From assembly GCA_030248135.1 (NCBI GenBank), contig JASANC010004304.1:62001-126000 (forward strand): a stretch of 64,000 nucleotides of DNA, in the 5' to 3' direction. Source of the DNA: Theristus sp. LFF4_11 (taxonomy: Eukaryota; Nematoda; Chromadorea; Monhysterida; Xyalidae). A program made the position numbers and the translations under genes. The notes beneath the pieces are model-generated. The model was not told the DNA's origin, did not search any database, and was given only the letters and a program-made list of their open reading frames with translations. Shown here piece after piece: positions 21,196 to 33,500 of this stretch (position 1 is the stretch's first letter; the number at the start of each line of letters is the position of its first letter).

Positions 21196-24100
21196 ATGTC
21201 TATCGCAAAAGATTTTGTATCCTTTTTGAACAAAGCACCGTCGCCGTATCATGGTATGTTTATTGTTTGCAGTCTATTATCAACTTTTCAGGTTCTGCGG
21301 TTGAATGTGTGTGCACTGTGCAGACATAAAGGAAACCAGGTTCAATTCAATTCTTTTCAATTTCAAAATCAGCTGTGCGTAAAAACGAAATGGAAAAGTA
21401 TTGTTTTTTTTCAGCCGTTTGCGAATGTGCGAACTTGTTGCGGGCGGCCGGTTACAAGCAGCTGGACGAAACAGAAAAATGGGTGGTGAAACCTGAGGAA
21501 AGGGTTCGTATAATAAAGTGGCGTTTTCCTGTTGAGTGGCTGTTTTCTTTGTCAAGTCCCTTAGTGTTTGTTGTACAAATTTGTTGTCAAATGTTCAATG
21601 TTTTTGTATGGGGGGGGGGTACAATTCCGGCCCGCTAATTCCGGCCTGAAGAATTCCGGCCCGCTCATTCCGGCCCGAAGAATTCCGGCCCGAAGAATTC
21701 CGGCCCGGAGAATTCCGGCCCGGAGAATTTTCGCCAGCACGAACAATATTAAACCACGCGAAGTGATTTTGGTAATGAAATAATAAAATAAAAATATCGA
21801 TGTTCACATGTTACAGTGTATTTTCAATGATGTTCGTTCTGTTTGCTTTTTTGGAAAGTGAAACCTTTTGGAAAAAAAGAAACTACAAATAAATTTTTAA
21901 ATTTTTTTATCATGAACAGGATTTGTGACCCTTTTACCTTATCAAAAAGGCTTGGCTTAGGATTAGGAACCTACAACAAGTCACTGCAAGCAAGTTCTAA
22001 ACAAAAATAAAAAAATCACTTGAGAATTTTACCAAAAATCACTTCGTGTGGTTTAATATTGTTCTTGCTGGCGAAAATTCTCCGGGCCGGAATTCTCCGG
22101 GCCGGAATTCTTCGGGCCGGAATTCTTCGGGCCGGAATGAGCGGGCCGGAATTCTACGGGCCGGAATTTCGCGGGCCGGAATAGTACACGAGCCTTTTGT
22201 ATGTTCACGTCACAGTTCAGAAACAATGCAATGTCGTTGCTTTGCAGTATTTCGTGACGCGCAATGGTTCAGCGCTGATTGCATTTGCTGTTGGCGGTCA
22301 ATACAAAGCAGGCAATGGATTTTCGATTGTTGGCGCTCACACGGACAGCCCCTGTATACGAGTGTGTTGTGTGCACAGTTCTGGTTTTCAATTTCGTTTT
22401 TTGTCATTCTGGTATTGGTGGCTTTCGTACTGTTATGAAGCCAGAGTCTTGACACAGTGCACTCTGTTATAACAGTAATGTTGTAATGTTGCACGGTCAA
22501 AAAACAACACGTACACATGTGTACTGTGCACAAAACATTACGTGTGCCGTGCCGCTGTAGTGTCGCAGGTTCTGTTTGTGACTGTCTTGTTGATGCGCCG
22601 TCTTCACACGCATGTTCAGTGAATTACGGCAAGATTTAGATTTCATTCGGAGCGACCAAGGCAGGAGCACAGTTTGTGACACAACCAGGTGAAACCGCGG
22701 TCAAAGCTGACTTCGAGCGGGCACCAGCAGCTCGCGGTCAGCGGCTACGGCGGTGCACTGTTTCGCACTTGGTTCGACCGCGATCTCACGCTCGCTGGTC
22801 GCGTTTTTGTCAAGGTTTGCATTTTTTGTTGATTCCGTTTCTCTAAATCTCTTTCAGCTGTGTGTGTTGTGTTGATTGATGATCAGCCAGCAGTTCATCT
22901 CGTATCGTTACAATGGACGAACGCTGTTTGCAGAACGGCGACCGAGTGGAGCAGCGACTGGTGCACATCGACCGCCCGATTCTGTACATTCCGAATCTGT
23001 GCATTCATCTTGACGAGCATCGCAACGCGAAGTTTGAGTTCAATCGTGAAACGCACCTTCGGCCGGTGTTTGCGACGGAGAAAGTGGACAAAGAGCGTGC
23101 TGAGGATGAGCAAGCGGTCAGCTGTGGATGTGGTTTCTCTTTGAAATAGCATCAGTCTTGCTTGGCCCGCAGCGCCATTTCTTTTATTTTGTTTCAGTGT
23201 GCAAAGAAATACACGAGTGAAATGCTGGAGGACCATGCGAGCTCACTGTTGCGTTGTGTCAGCGACGCTGCGAACATCGCGGACACGGAGCAACTGGTCG
23301 ACTTTGAGCTGTGCCTCGCTGACACACAACCGGCCGTACGCTCTCTTCCTGATTTCATCATCATATTTTTGTGAAGTCGGTTAGACGTGAAGTTCGGTTT
23401 TGCACCACGCTTTCCGGTTGGTTGGTTCAGCCGACCCAGCGAAGCCAACGTGAACGAATGAACAGTGATTTCGGCGATGTGTTTTTAGCCAGGGCTAACT
23501 CGGCAAAAACGTACGCAGCGCCGTCAAGTAAGGCGCCCATTGAGTTTTCTCTCTCATTAAGTGCCCATACACCCTGAGCGGGGCTCGATCCCCCGAACGC
23601 ACAGGCAACAGTCTAACGCGCTACCAGCCAGGCAGCGCGAGGGTGAGCCAATGTGATCACGTGACCGTGCTACTAGACTGTGCTCTCAGGCGATCGGTGG
23701 ATTGCACAATGAATTCGTGAGCGGGCCACGCCTGGACAATCTCGTTGGCACGTACACGGCCGTGCGTGCCTTGATCGACAGCGACACGGATGGCGGCAGC
23801 CTGCGCGACGACACAAACGTTCGCGTCGCCGCGTGCTTTGACAATGAGGAGGTGAGCGCACGAGTGAGCACTCATTGTGCACGTACAGTCGAACGCCAAA
23901 TAACAGGCAATCAGCCGATTGGTTGGTGATCACGTGAGGCATGCTTTCTGTGCAGGACATGAATGTTCGCAGTTATCGGTTTCGCCTGGTAGTCGTGTAG
24001 GTGTGTCTGTGGAGGTGGCGTCCGCTCGGCACGGAAGAGCATGCATCAGCGGATCAAGCAACCAAATAGCTAGAATAGCTTAGAATTCGACTGTATGTGG

Positions 24101-24966
24101 CTGTGGAACGGTGGAAATGATAGATTTATTGAAGAAAGCGCCCGTGCAGGTCGGCAGCGAATCGGCGGCAGGCGCACGCACAGCGTTGACGGCGTACGTG
24201 CTGCAGCGGTTGGCACACGACCCGGCTGATGCGAGCACGTTTCAGCAGGCCATTCCGAAGTCGTTGCTAGTTAGTGCCGATCAGGCGCATGCTGTCCACC
24301 CGAACTATGCTGCGAAACACGAAGTTGGTGGTCACTGAATAATATCTAGATAATAACAATTGACTGCAGACCGTTGGTTCTTATCCTGTTTTCTATTTCA
24401 TTTCTCTTTTTTCTTGCTCCTTCCAACTGCAGGATCGTCACCAGCCAGACATGACCGGTGCTGTTGTTGTCAAAGTCAACATCAACCAACGCTACGCCAC
24501 AACCGCCGTCTCACTCGCTCTGTTGCGCGCCGTCGCCGAAAAGGCAAACGTTCCATTGCAGGTGGCATTTTCGCAGACAAAAATTCTGCTCTCTTGTCCT
24601 GGTTATATTTATTTTTTACAAACAAAACCAGACATACACAGGATTTCGGTTTCTGTAGAAATACGTGATTCGTGACGACAGTCCGTGCGGCTCAACGATC
24701 GGTCCAATGATGTCTGCAAATTTGGGCATGCGAACAATTGACGTCGGCACGGCTCAGTTAGCGATGCACTCCGTTCGTGAACTCGCAGACGTGGCCGGCA
24801 TCGAAAACGCTTACAAACTCTACAAGGTGCCACTGTTGTGCGAAACACTTTTGTCTTAATGTTAGTTGTTCTCCAAAATAAAACCTTTTATTCACAGCAA
24901 TTCTACCAATCATACGCGAAAGTGTTGGCCACAACTCAAATGGAGCCCAATTTTCCAGTGTTGTAG
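21196..24966 (+). CDS. dnpp-1: Aspartyl aminopeptidase (M18 family)
   Basis: Exons: 21196-21253, 21415-21503, 22248-22361, 22689-22814, 22934-23116, 23198-23335, 23690-23851, 24150-24323, 24433-24561, 24659-24826, 24898-24966. The phases agree and give 469 aa, against about 475 in vertebrate DNPEP. The protein is a cytosolic dodecameric zinc peptidase that removes N-terminal Asp/Glu. Metal-site motifs are all present: GAHTDSPC (His80), PRLDNL (Asp252), DNEE (Glu289/290), [12 protein letters not shown] (Asp334) and QLAMHS (His428). Other family blocks are FVNRSPSP-like [10 protein letters not shown] at the N terminus, [21 protein letters not shown] and [10 protein letters not shown]. The start ATG at 21196 gives a normal-length N terminus without a targeting signal. 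Introns carry a foldback element, a tRNA-like relic and a MITE. Confidence 0.95.
21619..22187. mobile_element. Foldback element with GAATTCCGGCCCG-unit arrays
   Basis: Inside intron 2 of the aminopeptidase, a left array (21623-21727) and an inverted right array (22078-22183) consist of about 15-bp units containing ATTCCGGCCCG. The arms extend inward through AACAATATTAAACCACGCG-like sequence and face each other around an AT-rich core. The outer ends are GTAC on both sides. The right half holds an AAAGGCTTGGCTTAGGATTAGG-type motif. The layout parallels the unrelated GGTCGATCCGGTACC element. Confidence 0.8.
22436..22560 (+). repeat. Dispersed repeat, copy 2
   Basis: Diverged relative of 1735-1850, sharing CAGTGCACTCTGTTATAACA-like and GTAATGTTG blocks and an ACACATG region. 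It lies in intron 3 of the aminopeptidase gene. Confidence 0.45.
23577..23645 (-). pseudogene. tRNA-like relic
   Basis: On the minus strand this reads as a tRNA-like series: CTGGCTGGTAGCGCG (D arm), TTAGACTGTTGCC (anticodon region, GTT-like) and CGGGG-GATCGAG-CCCCG (T arm with an abnormal loop). CACCCT and AGGGTG at the two ends could pair as an acceptor stem. The anticodon stem is poorly paired and the T loop lacks TTC, so it is a tRNA pseudogene or the head of a tRNA-derived SINE. It sits in the 23336-23689 intron of the aminopeptidase gene. Confidence 0.5.
23886..24093. mobile_element. TA-flanked MITE in an aminopeptidase intron
   Basis: The left end is CAGTCGAACGCCAAATAAC and the right end is AATTCGACTG, with TA at 23884-23885 and 24094-24095. 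The interior carries GGTTGGTGATCACGTGA and GCATGC-TTTCTGTGCAGGAC, typical of the family. It lies entirely in the 23852-24149 intron. Confidence 0.72.
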
Positions 24967-25721
24967 CTGACTGGTCAAAGAAACTTTGGGTTAAATTAGA
25001 TTTTTGTTGTCATATGTGACGCTGTGCTTGTTCATCGTAACATGTACTGTACATTATCTAACGCAGATGTTGCACTTTTTCACCCATGATCGAATGTATG
25101 GTTCGTTCCTTCTCTTTGCTTTTTCTTGCATTTTGAACTGGCAGACTTCATTCACTTTTTTCTCGTGAATGAACGTTCGAATTTATCAACACTCATCCAG
25201 GTTTTTTCCCGGTTTTCTTCATGAAAAAACCGGGGAAACCGGTTTTGTTCTCGTAAAAAAAACTCGGTTTCTGCCAACCCTAGAAAGAGTGTAATGCCTT
25301 CTGGTTACATAATTTTACCCATTCAGTACTTATGATGCTCATTTAAAAAAACTTTAAAAATGTCATTCGTGTTCTTCTGCCTTTGTCTGTTAACAGCTCG
25401 CGATATTGACTTATTTTCGGGTAAATTTAAAAAAATGTGATCGTTTGTGTTGCAATGATTTTTTGCACATTTTTTTGCTGAAACAGTGAATCAGTAAAAA
25501 GTTCGCTCAATGATAGTGGCTTCTGCGTTTTTATCGGCATTTCAGGGTTGAACTTTACCCTACTCAATACTTGCTGTTTTCACATTTTCTATCCTTTTTG
25601 GAATTTCACACTTTTTTCTGCAGGCAAGCTTAACAACATAAATGGGCAATTCTATTTGACAATATTACACGTCTTTCAAAATACGTACATTGAACATTTA
25701 TCTGCTCAACAACAGTATACA
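24967..25721. other. Intergenic spacer with a hAT-like remnant
   Basis: This AT-rich spacer lies between two co-directional genes. Bases 25199-25282 contain GGTTTTTTCCCGG, AACCGGTTTTG and end in CCAACCCTA. This matches the right end of the hAT element at 36168-36415, but the left end and target duplication are missing. The region also holds the aminopeptidase 3' UTR and the promoter of the next gene, neither clearly marked. Confidence 0.45.
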
Positions 25722-28700
25722 ATGAACGCATTCATAATGGGGCTTTTCTGGACAATCATTGCCGTCGCAAACATTGTTGCGGTCGCTGCGGTGCACATCA
25801 AAGGCACTTGGACGAACACCGACCTGGCGACGGTGCTGGTGAAGTTCGGATTTCAAAAAGTCGACCCAGCCAATGTGGAGCATACGCGCGGTTTCATTTA
25901 CGGCAACGTCACGGACATCACGAAGCAGACACTGTGGCCCGCGAACAGCAGTGCGAACGCCCAGTTGGCCAATCATCGGATGCTGCTGGCGCTGGTCACT
26001 CAGGCAAACTTTCAGAGGTTCTATCGATTCGCCAGGTCGGTTGGTGGCATGCGTTTGAAGAACTGCAAGCGCAACAATCTGCGTCAAATAGCCTTTGAGT
26101 CGCAGTAACGGTGGTGACCCTGCACCAATGACCATGAACTCTGTGGTGCACGCAGGTCTGACGTGCGCGAGTCGGCCGGCTGCTCGCAGATGCTTGCTCA
26201 GCTGAGCATGGTCGCATTCGAGGCGCACTGCCTCTGGAACGGCACTGAGGACTATCTGCGCTCGGTGCCGTGTCCCATCGGCAAGCTGTGCCCGGACGAG
26301 GACGTGCCCGCGAACGTGCTGCCCAATTACCAGTTCACGTTTCGCATTCAGGAACGAGTGCTGCCCGGATTCTGGTTGGTTTCTCACTCATCGTCAATAA
26401 TGTGGAAGAACACCTGCTTGTAAGAACTTTGGCGAAGTGAAGGCACGGAAAGCGGCGGGCAATCGGAGTGCAACTACTGTTTCTGCAGTCGGAACTGTGA
26501 ATCACAGGCTATGAGCTGATTGGCTACTTTTGAATCGAGCTCACTGATGTGGCCAACCGGCATGCCAGACTCAAATGGCAGAATGCCCGAATCACTCGTA
26601 TTGGACGCCTGGCACCACAGCCATGCCAAATGTCTGCCATGCTAACAATGCGCAGTGGTTGCTGCCAGGTACGTGGCGTTCGCCTCGTGCTGCCTCGACC
26701 GGCACTGCGCGTGGCGTCGTCAGCCGCGTTCGGTCAGCATCGCCTACGACGTCACACTGGTGAACGGCAGTCCGCTCGCAAAGCACAGCAACCCGTTCGA
26801 GCATCACTTCTCGTTCGACGAACAGGACACGGTCGAGGTGTACCTCGGTGCGCTGGTGCTCTTCGCGCTCTTGTTGGCGTTGCAGTGGCGCTCACTGATG
26901 CTCGACGCAAACGTGCAGCGACACGTGCCGCTCAGAAGTCGACTGTTGTTCTGTGAGACTCGTTTCGATGGGCTCTTTGAGATCTTGTGTTGGTGTAGCG
27001 TGACGTTCTACTGTTTGGACGTGGAATCATACTCGTGCATAGGTGTGGTCTCCTAACTGGTACGCTTGCGTCTTGTGGAGAGTTGCTGCAATTTGCACCA
27101 CCAAGCTCCACCAGATCGTCGTACCGAGTATGCAGGCTATCTGTAAATCATATACAACTATGACCTATTTTTTTAAACGTGTCCCACTGAAATGACGTCA
27201 TGTGCCGCCAAACATGCGCTTGCCGTTCACAGCAAACCAGACTTTCCGTTTAACCAATTTTTCCCGCAAACAAACGGTGAATGTCGAGTCAGTCACACCA
27301 AACTGATATTTTAGTGCCTGTACAGGGTGAGCCAAAAAAAGGTTCCAATTCTAAAATGCTCTCACTGGCTTGTGCTGAGTTGTTTCGAGCTGAAAATTGG
27401 AACACTATTAGAAAACATTTGGAGGTTTTTCTGACCAAATTTTTGCCATGGTATGTTGCCCCTATCACTCACTACAGCAAAACATCCGGAAAATATGAAA
27501 AATCGACAAATGTTGTAAAATGCAGAGGGTTGATTTAACTGTAACAAAGATCAAAATAATGAACGTTGGTGACAGCCCGAATGTTCACAACACAAAAAAA
27601 AGATGAAAAAAGCAATATGAGTTTAAAGCAGCTTAGGAATGCCGAATGCTGAGTTGCATTTGAACAGTTTTTAATCACTCCAATGTTTCACTTCAAGTCT
27701 GAGTGTGACTGAGCGGTTCTGCTCAGAACAGACGCGAATTTATCTTTTCAAATCCAAATTGTTTTTTTCCTTTTTTTTAATACACAAAATTTGCCACTCT
27801 GATATTTTTACCTTGTTGTTACTTTTACTCTGGTTGTTTTTCTGCAGTGAGAGATGCACTTCCATTTTCAGTCTTTGCTGCATCATGGTTAAGTGGACGG
27901 CAGAGCAGCGAGTCTGGTCTGCCAATTGGTGGGAACATGCGAATAACTTGTTCCCACCGTTCCACAGTGGTTCGGCAATTTCGTAAAAAGATTCAATTTG
28001 ACACCGCGTGACGATACATCAGTTCGGACGATCGTTTATGAGCAATGATAAACAGTGAGATTATGGATGAACAGTGTTTTTTGTCAAAAATTGCTATTTT
28101 TTGAAAATGACACTGTAAAAATGAACTTACGTGTAAGCCAAAAAGTTTTTGATCACAAAAAACTCCCAAAGTGTTCTAACAAGTGTTCCAAATTTTAAAA
28201 CACGAGGTCCCTTTGTTACAGCTAAATCAACCCTCTGCAATTCACAACATTTGTCGATTTTTCATGTTTTCCAGATATTCTTCTGTAGTGAGTGATAGGG
28301 GCAACATACCATAACAAAAATTTGGTCAGAAAAATCTCCAAATGTTTTCTAATAGTGTTCCAATTGTCAGCTCGAAACACCTTAGCACAAACCAGTGAGA
28401 GCATTTTAGAATTGGAACCTTTTTTTGGCTCACTCTGTACTTCGACAAACGGGCATTTTTAAAGCAAATGACGTCATTTTAGTCCGGACACGTTTGAATA
28501 AATCCACAATAGCTGGTTGGTTGGTTGGTTGCACAAATGTACAGTGCCAGTGCCCGCATAACATTTCTACAAAGGCGGAGCTTGCGTGTGTAGAATGCGT
28601 GCAAGCAACCAAACAATCAGTTAGTTGTGGGTGATTTACAGATGAACTGCAGTTTTGGAGGCATAAACTTCCAAGTAGCGAGAGAGTGGCGATTTAGTGG

Positions 28701-30523
28701 ACTGGAGAACAACCAACATTACAGGAAAAGGATCACATTATATAGGATATCACGGTTAATTACAGCTAGGTACTTACGATAATCGCCCATGATTAACTAT
28801 AATTGCGGGCATGTCACTTTGTCGTCAGACATACTGCTGGTGCAAGTGTTGTCGCTGGTGTGCACGTGCGTGCATGTGCTGTGCTACGCGTTCGATGGTG
28901 CCGGCGTGCTGGCGCTGCAGTGGACTGGCGATCTGCTGTGGCTTGTCGCCATGAACGCACTGACCGCGTTCGTGCTGCTGCTCGCGCGCGCCTGGTCGAT
29001 CATCAACACACGAATGGACGAGCAGAAACCGCTGCTGGCTGGCATGGCAGCGATCGCACTCGTGCATCTCGTCTTCTTCGTATGGAACTCGGTTAGCGGT
29101 CGCAGTTTGCGGTTGCACTTTTGATGAGCATGGAAGTGAGTTGGAAAAAACAAATTCGCGATATAAAAACCGGGCCGGTTTCATTTCTGTGCCATGCATA
29201 AAACTGCATCAGATGAGGACACTCACTCGTGCACAATAATATCAGAAAAAGATTCATCGGACTGCTCGCACACTTTTTTTGACAAATCGTTGGCTCCGCG
29301 TGCAAATGCTGATCAGGTCACTTTGCATGGTTTTTCACGAAAACTTTAGTCTGCTGCAGTTGTTCAGGTGAACTTTTCTTATATCTGCGATTGCGAACGG
29401 TGCAATGGTGACACGGTTTCTGTTCTGTATCCAGCAAGTGATCGACGATTTGGAGGAGATTGACATTTATCAAACGTGGCCTGGCTGGGGCATAATGCTG
29501 CTGCGCGCTCTCTGCATGCTCTGGTTCATTGTCTCCATACGGCACACAGTCGCCAGATGCCTACGGTTTGTTTCCATGATGAGAAACGCAATTCGTCATG
29601 CTCATGAAGTGTAATTGTTTGAATAGCCTTCAAAAATGACATTGATTCATGACTGATTCAATGATTCAAAAATAACATGACATTCATTGTACGTGTATTG
29701 TGTACACGAGGAATTCGCTGAAACCTTGCGACGGTGTGCTGTTGTAACTGCATCGCAGCACTTTGTCGCCTATGAAGACTTTTTGATGATTATTATTTTA
29801 CAATGCAACCACGTTTACGGATACAAAAGACAAAAATAACCTGCACAAGAGAAAATCGTGCATCAATATTGATTTGCGGCATCGTTTACAACAAGCCAGC
29901 GCACGGGTATTGAGTGCAAACAATCGTGAATTCAGCATTTTTTTCTTTCTAGTCGACACGAAAACCACAAAGCGGAGTTTCTGACACATTTTGGCGCCGG
30001 TTTCCTGGTGTGGCTGGTGTACATGCCGGTTGTGGCGTTGTTGGCATCACAAGTGTCGCTGTTGTGGCGCTTCAAACTGCTGCTCGGTCAGTGCTGCCGT
30101 GTTTCGTCCGTTTCAGCAACATCCTCAACAGCGCTCCGTGCAGTTTTTTGCTCACGATCAGTGGGCAGCACGTTTTACCATTCTCGCCGCATCAATTTCA
30201 CCCATTTCATTCGTGAGTAATCAATTGCCAAAAAACTCCCTTGTGTTTCCGAGTTTCCCAGTGCCACAGTTCCCCGTCATTCCCATTCAGCGATCACGTA
30301 CACGGCCGACTTTGTTGCCGGCGCAATCCTGGTGCATTTGCTCTGGCCGCGCAGTTCGAATCGGCGTTTCTTCGTCGACGACCCGGAGCACCACCGAGAG
30401 CACGAGTACGCAGTGGCGATGCCGATGTTGCACGACGAACTGGACGAGTTCGAGAAGGAGCTGATCAGTGACGGCCACATCGCAGGCGACACCGACGCGG
30501 TGCCCGTCGATCCGGCGTTCTGA
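25722..30523 (+). CDS. GPR180/TMEM145-family seven-transmembrane protein
   Basis: Exons: 25722-26035, 26156-26374, 26669-26937, 28829-29091, 29435-29565, 29953-30086, 30291-30523. The phases agree and give 520 aa. The N-terminal hydrophobic segment (IIAVANIVAVAA) is a signal sequence. The lumenal region has HIKGTWT, N-glycosylation sites and a Cys-bearing block (TEDYLRSVPCPIGKLCPDED). YDVTLVNG and NPFEHHFSFDEQDTVE precede the first helix and match the family layout before its membrane domain. Seven hydrophobic helices follow, one in exon 3, three in exon 4 and one each in exons 5-7. HENHKAEFLTHFGAG corresponds to the conserved block before helix 6. The tail is acidic. Family members are GOLD-like/7TM proteins of the secretory pathway; the human GPR180 function is debated. 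Subfamily is uncertain. Confidence 0.78.
27155..28502. mobile_element. MITE copy split by a mariner-like insertion
   Basis: The outer sequence (27155-27320 and 28440-28502) is the same element as the uninterrupted copy at 62739-62961. Shared blocks include CACTGAAATGACGTCATG, CAGTCACACCAAACTGA and AGTCCGGACACGTTTGAATA. Its arms are imperfect inverted repeats around ATGACGTCAT. The break falls exactly at the TA of TGCCTGTA. Confidence 0.78.
27323..28437. mobile_element. Tc1/mariner-like element, degraded, 1115 bp
   Basis: Terminal inverted repeats begin CAGGGTGAGCCAAAAAAAGG (right end CAGAGTGAGCCAAAAAAAGG on the complement) and extend about 225 bp (27323-27549 and 28211-28437). TA flanks both ends. 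Internally, 27885-28040 encodes traces of a transposase-like helix-turn-helix (MVKWTAEQRVW, then VVRQFRKK, then after a frame change TPRDDTSVRTIV), interrupted by stops. Only this N-terminal fragment is recognisable; the catalytic domain is absent. It lies in intron 3 of the 7TM gene. Confidence 0.78.
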
Positions 30524-33500
30524 TTCCAGCGACGTCGCGCACCAACAGTGATTCCATGAACGCGCCAATGTCTTTGTTTCCGGTTCTGCGACTCAGACGC
30601 ACAAGCGCGCATCAGACACGACATCGGTTTCATGCTTTGCTGCGGATCAGTAGTCTTCGAAAACAGCACAGCTCCGTCCATCGTTCACGTTGAAATTGTC
30701 ACCTGCGGTTCTGCGGGCGCGTGCATGAATGGCATGGACCTCCAAGATCCCAACCAATTTGAAGGTGATTTTGAATGCCTTGTAAAGCATGCAACAGCTT
30801 TTTCAAGTGTCGTGTAGCAGAACCGAAAAGAGATACCAGCTGTCACTAGGTGCTTTTTCATTTTCAAAGCGTTTCATTGCAGCAGCTCTTCTGAATGTTC
30901 CAACTACCTGAATGTTTTGTGATAAGTCTTGTTTATTCCTAGTCAGATGAACTGACTTTTTGAAAGTTACACGGTTGTGATCAAGGTTTTCATGCTATTG
31001 ACAAAATCTGGGTTTACATCTTTTATTTATTCAGTTTTCACATCATTATAAATGGCTTTTACAGTTATTACATAATGATAAATACAATTGTTGCTGATGG
31101 TGTTTCATAAACCTGAAAAAAAGAAAAACACACGCACGGGCTAACTCAGAACGTTACAATTGACCGAAAGCAAAACGATCGGAAAAGCAGTGAACAGTAA
31201 AAAATGACCGATTGTATTTTGTGCTGTGTACAAGACAAGACAAGTTTAATTTTTACACCCACAGAAAACGAAGCCCCAAAAGTTAACAACACAACATCAA
31301 AATGAAACTCGAAAAAAAATATAAAATTCTCTGACTGCTTCTTCCTGCGGAACAAAAACATAAAAATCAACCATCTGAAAAACAAGCGCACGGAAAACAC
31401 GGTAAAGCAAAGCCATTCGGTTTTGAAACAAGTACTCTTGCTCATAAATATTCGAAACAATGTGATCAAACCAAATGGCCACGTTTTACACACAAGGAAA
31501 ACGCAGACTCCAAAAGTTGCACTAAAAAAACGAACGATTTACACGTTGTAATTCTGACCACCAAATGCTAATAATCCTAGCGTGCTTTTTATATCTCATG
31601 GGTCATATTTATATGAAACTGATGTTATTTATGTGAAACAGTAATACTTGCGGTCACAGGTAAGGTGAGACGCTTACAACGTTTTTTTCAAATTCATAAC
31701 GACTTGTTCCCACAAAAATGAATCAGTAAGCCTAATGTTTGCTGTGACAAAAACCACTCAAAGTAAAACACAAAGAAAAAAATAGTGGCAACACACGCTG
31801 TACAACAAACGAAAAATCAAAACCAGTACAACAAACAACAAAACAGCAAACAAAACGCGCGAACATTAGGAAAAAATAACATCGACATATCACAGCGAGC
31901 ACAAAACAGTTTCTCTGTAGAAAAAGACAAAAAACATGTTATGTCGCCTTGACAAAAAATGGTGACAAAGTTGTGTGGTTCAGTAGGAACGGGGTTTAAT
32001 GGTTGGTAACGTCCCCAGCTGTAAAGTTTGAACTTTTTAATTTTCGCAACTAAGCTGCTTATGTGCATTGCATATGCATTGCGTGCCATGTGCTAATTAC
32101 AGGGACACACCAGTATCTGAACAAGTGTTCAGCATAGCAAGCAACACATTCCAATTGAGTGAGTTCGCAGCCATCCAAAGGAGCTTGCGATTATTGATTG
32201 CCTCTAGTTTACTCGCAAATCATCCGCGCGAATGGCTCATCTCAAACACAATTTCAATTACTTCACTCAAGCCAGCACTCAACCTAAGCTTCCTCCAGCA
32301 GCTAATCTTGCCATGTCGTAAAATCTTGCCACGCAAAGCTAGCTGTTTGTGGGGCGAATCTATCAAAAAAGCGATCTTTGGACATGGTCAGTAACTTTAA
32401 AAAGTAACATTTGTTTTTTTAAACGCGGCGACCAATGAAAAAAACGTATTTCTGACTGCGGTGCTACTCGCGAGAAACCACAAAAAAGCCAAATATGACG
32501 CGCATATAGTGTATAATGAAAATTCAAATCACTTGACTGCGAAACGATTACATTTTTACACGCAACCGTTATACAAAACATTTAATGTGGTATAAAACAG
32601 CACAACAAAATTTCAAAAACACATTTTCAGAAAACAAAAAACCAATTCACCGTGAAAAATATATAGCTTTGAACATGCCCATAATTGGATCCTGCGTCCG
32701 GCCGCGACAACAATCAGATTTTCATCAACAAAAAACGATGCAGATTATTTGTTCATTTTGAGCATTGGAATGAGTGTGGGTACTTTGCAAACGAAACATG
32801 TTCCCTGTTGCTGAGTGTGGTGTGTTTTCAGCAACAGTCACATTTGATAACCTCACAAACGAATCTCCGTGTGTCATCGAATCTAATCAACAGTCTTATG
32901 TTACTTGTTTTCTATCGTAAATGTTTCACCTCACTCATTTGCGGAAAATAGCTCCGCCTCGCCGTGCACATCAGTAATCACTCTAGTTGCTCGATCCATG
33001 TCTTGGAAACCAGAAATATTGTGAAATGATTTGAAAACCACAAAAACATCCAAACAGTGAACTGTCTTGCATAAATTTCTGGTGTAACAAGGCATGGCAT
33101 GACGTTGGGAATAACTGAAGGTGATTTCTGATTCAGCTGGCAGGCAAGCTAAAACGGTCACAAGACAAAGCACACGCGCACAACATGGCCACTGCAAAGA
33201 ATTATGTTTTATGGTACACGTAAATGTCAAACCACTTTCATTATTATTTTAGACCACAAACTCCTTGTCATATCCGGTAATTTGCATGCAAATTACAACT
33301 TTCTCAAGAGAAAGAACCAATAAAATCATGCAGTACAGGGGCAGGTAAAAATGGGATGCATTGAAACTGACTGAACGGAGCCTATAAACTATGCACAAGC
33401 AAACAATCAAAAAAATAACTTGTAGTCTATCTTTCAACGAACAAATGAAATATTTTGTGGTAAACATTTTTGTACGAACTGCGATACATCGTCATTTCTT

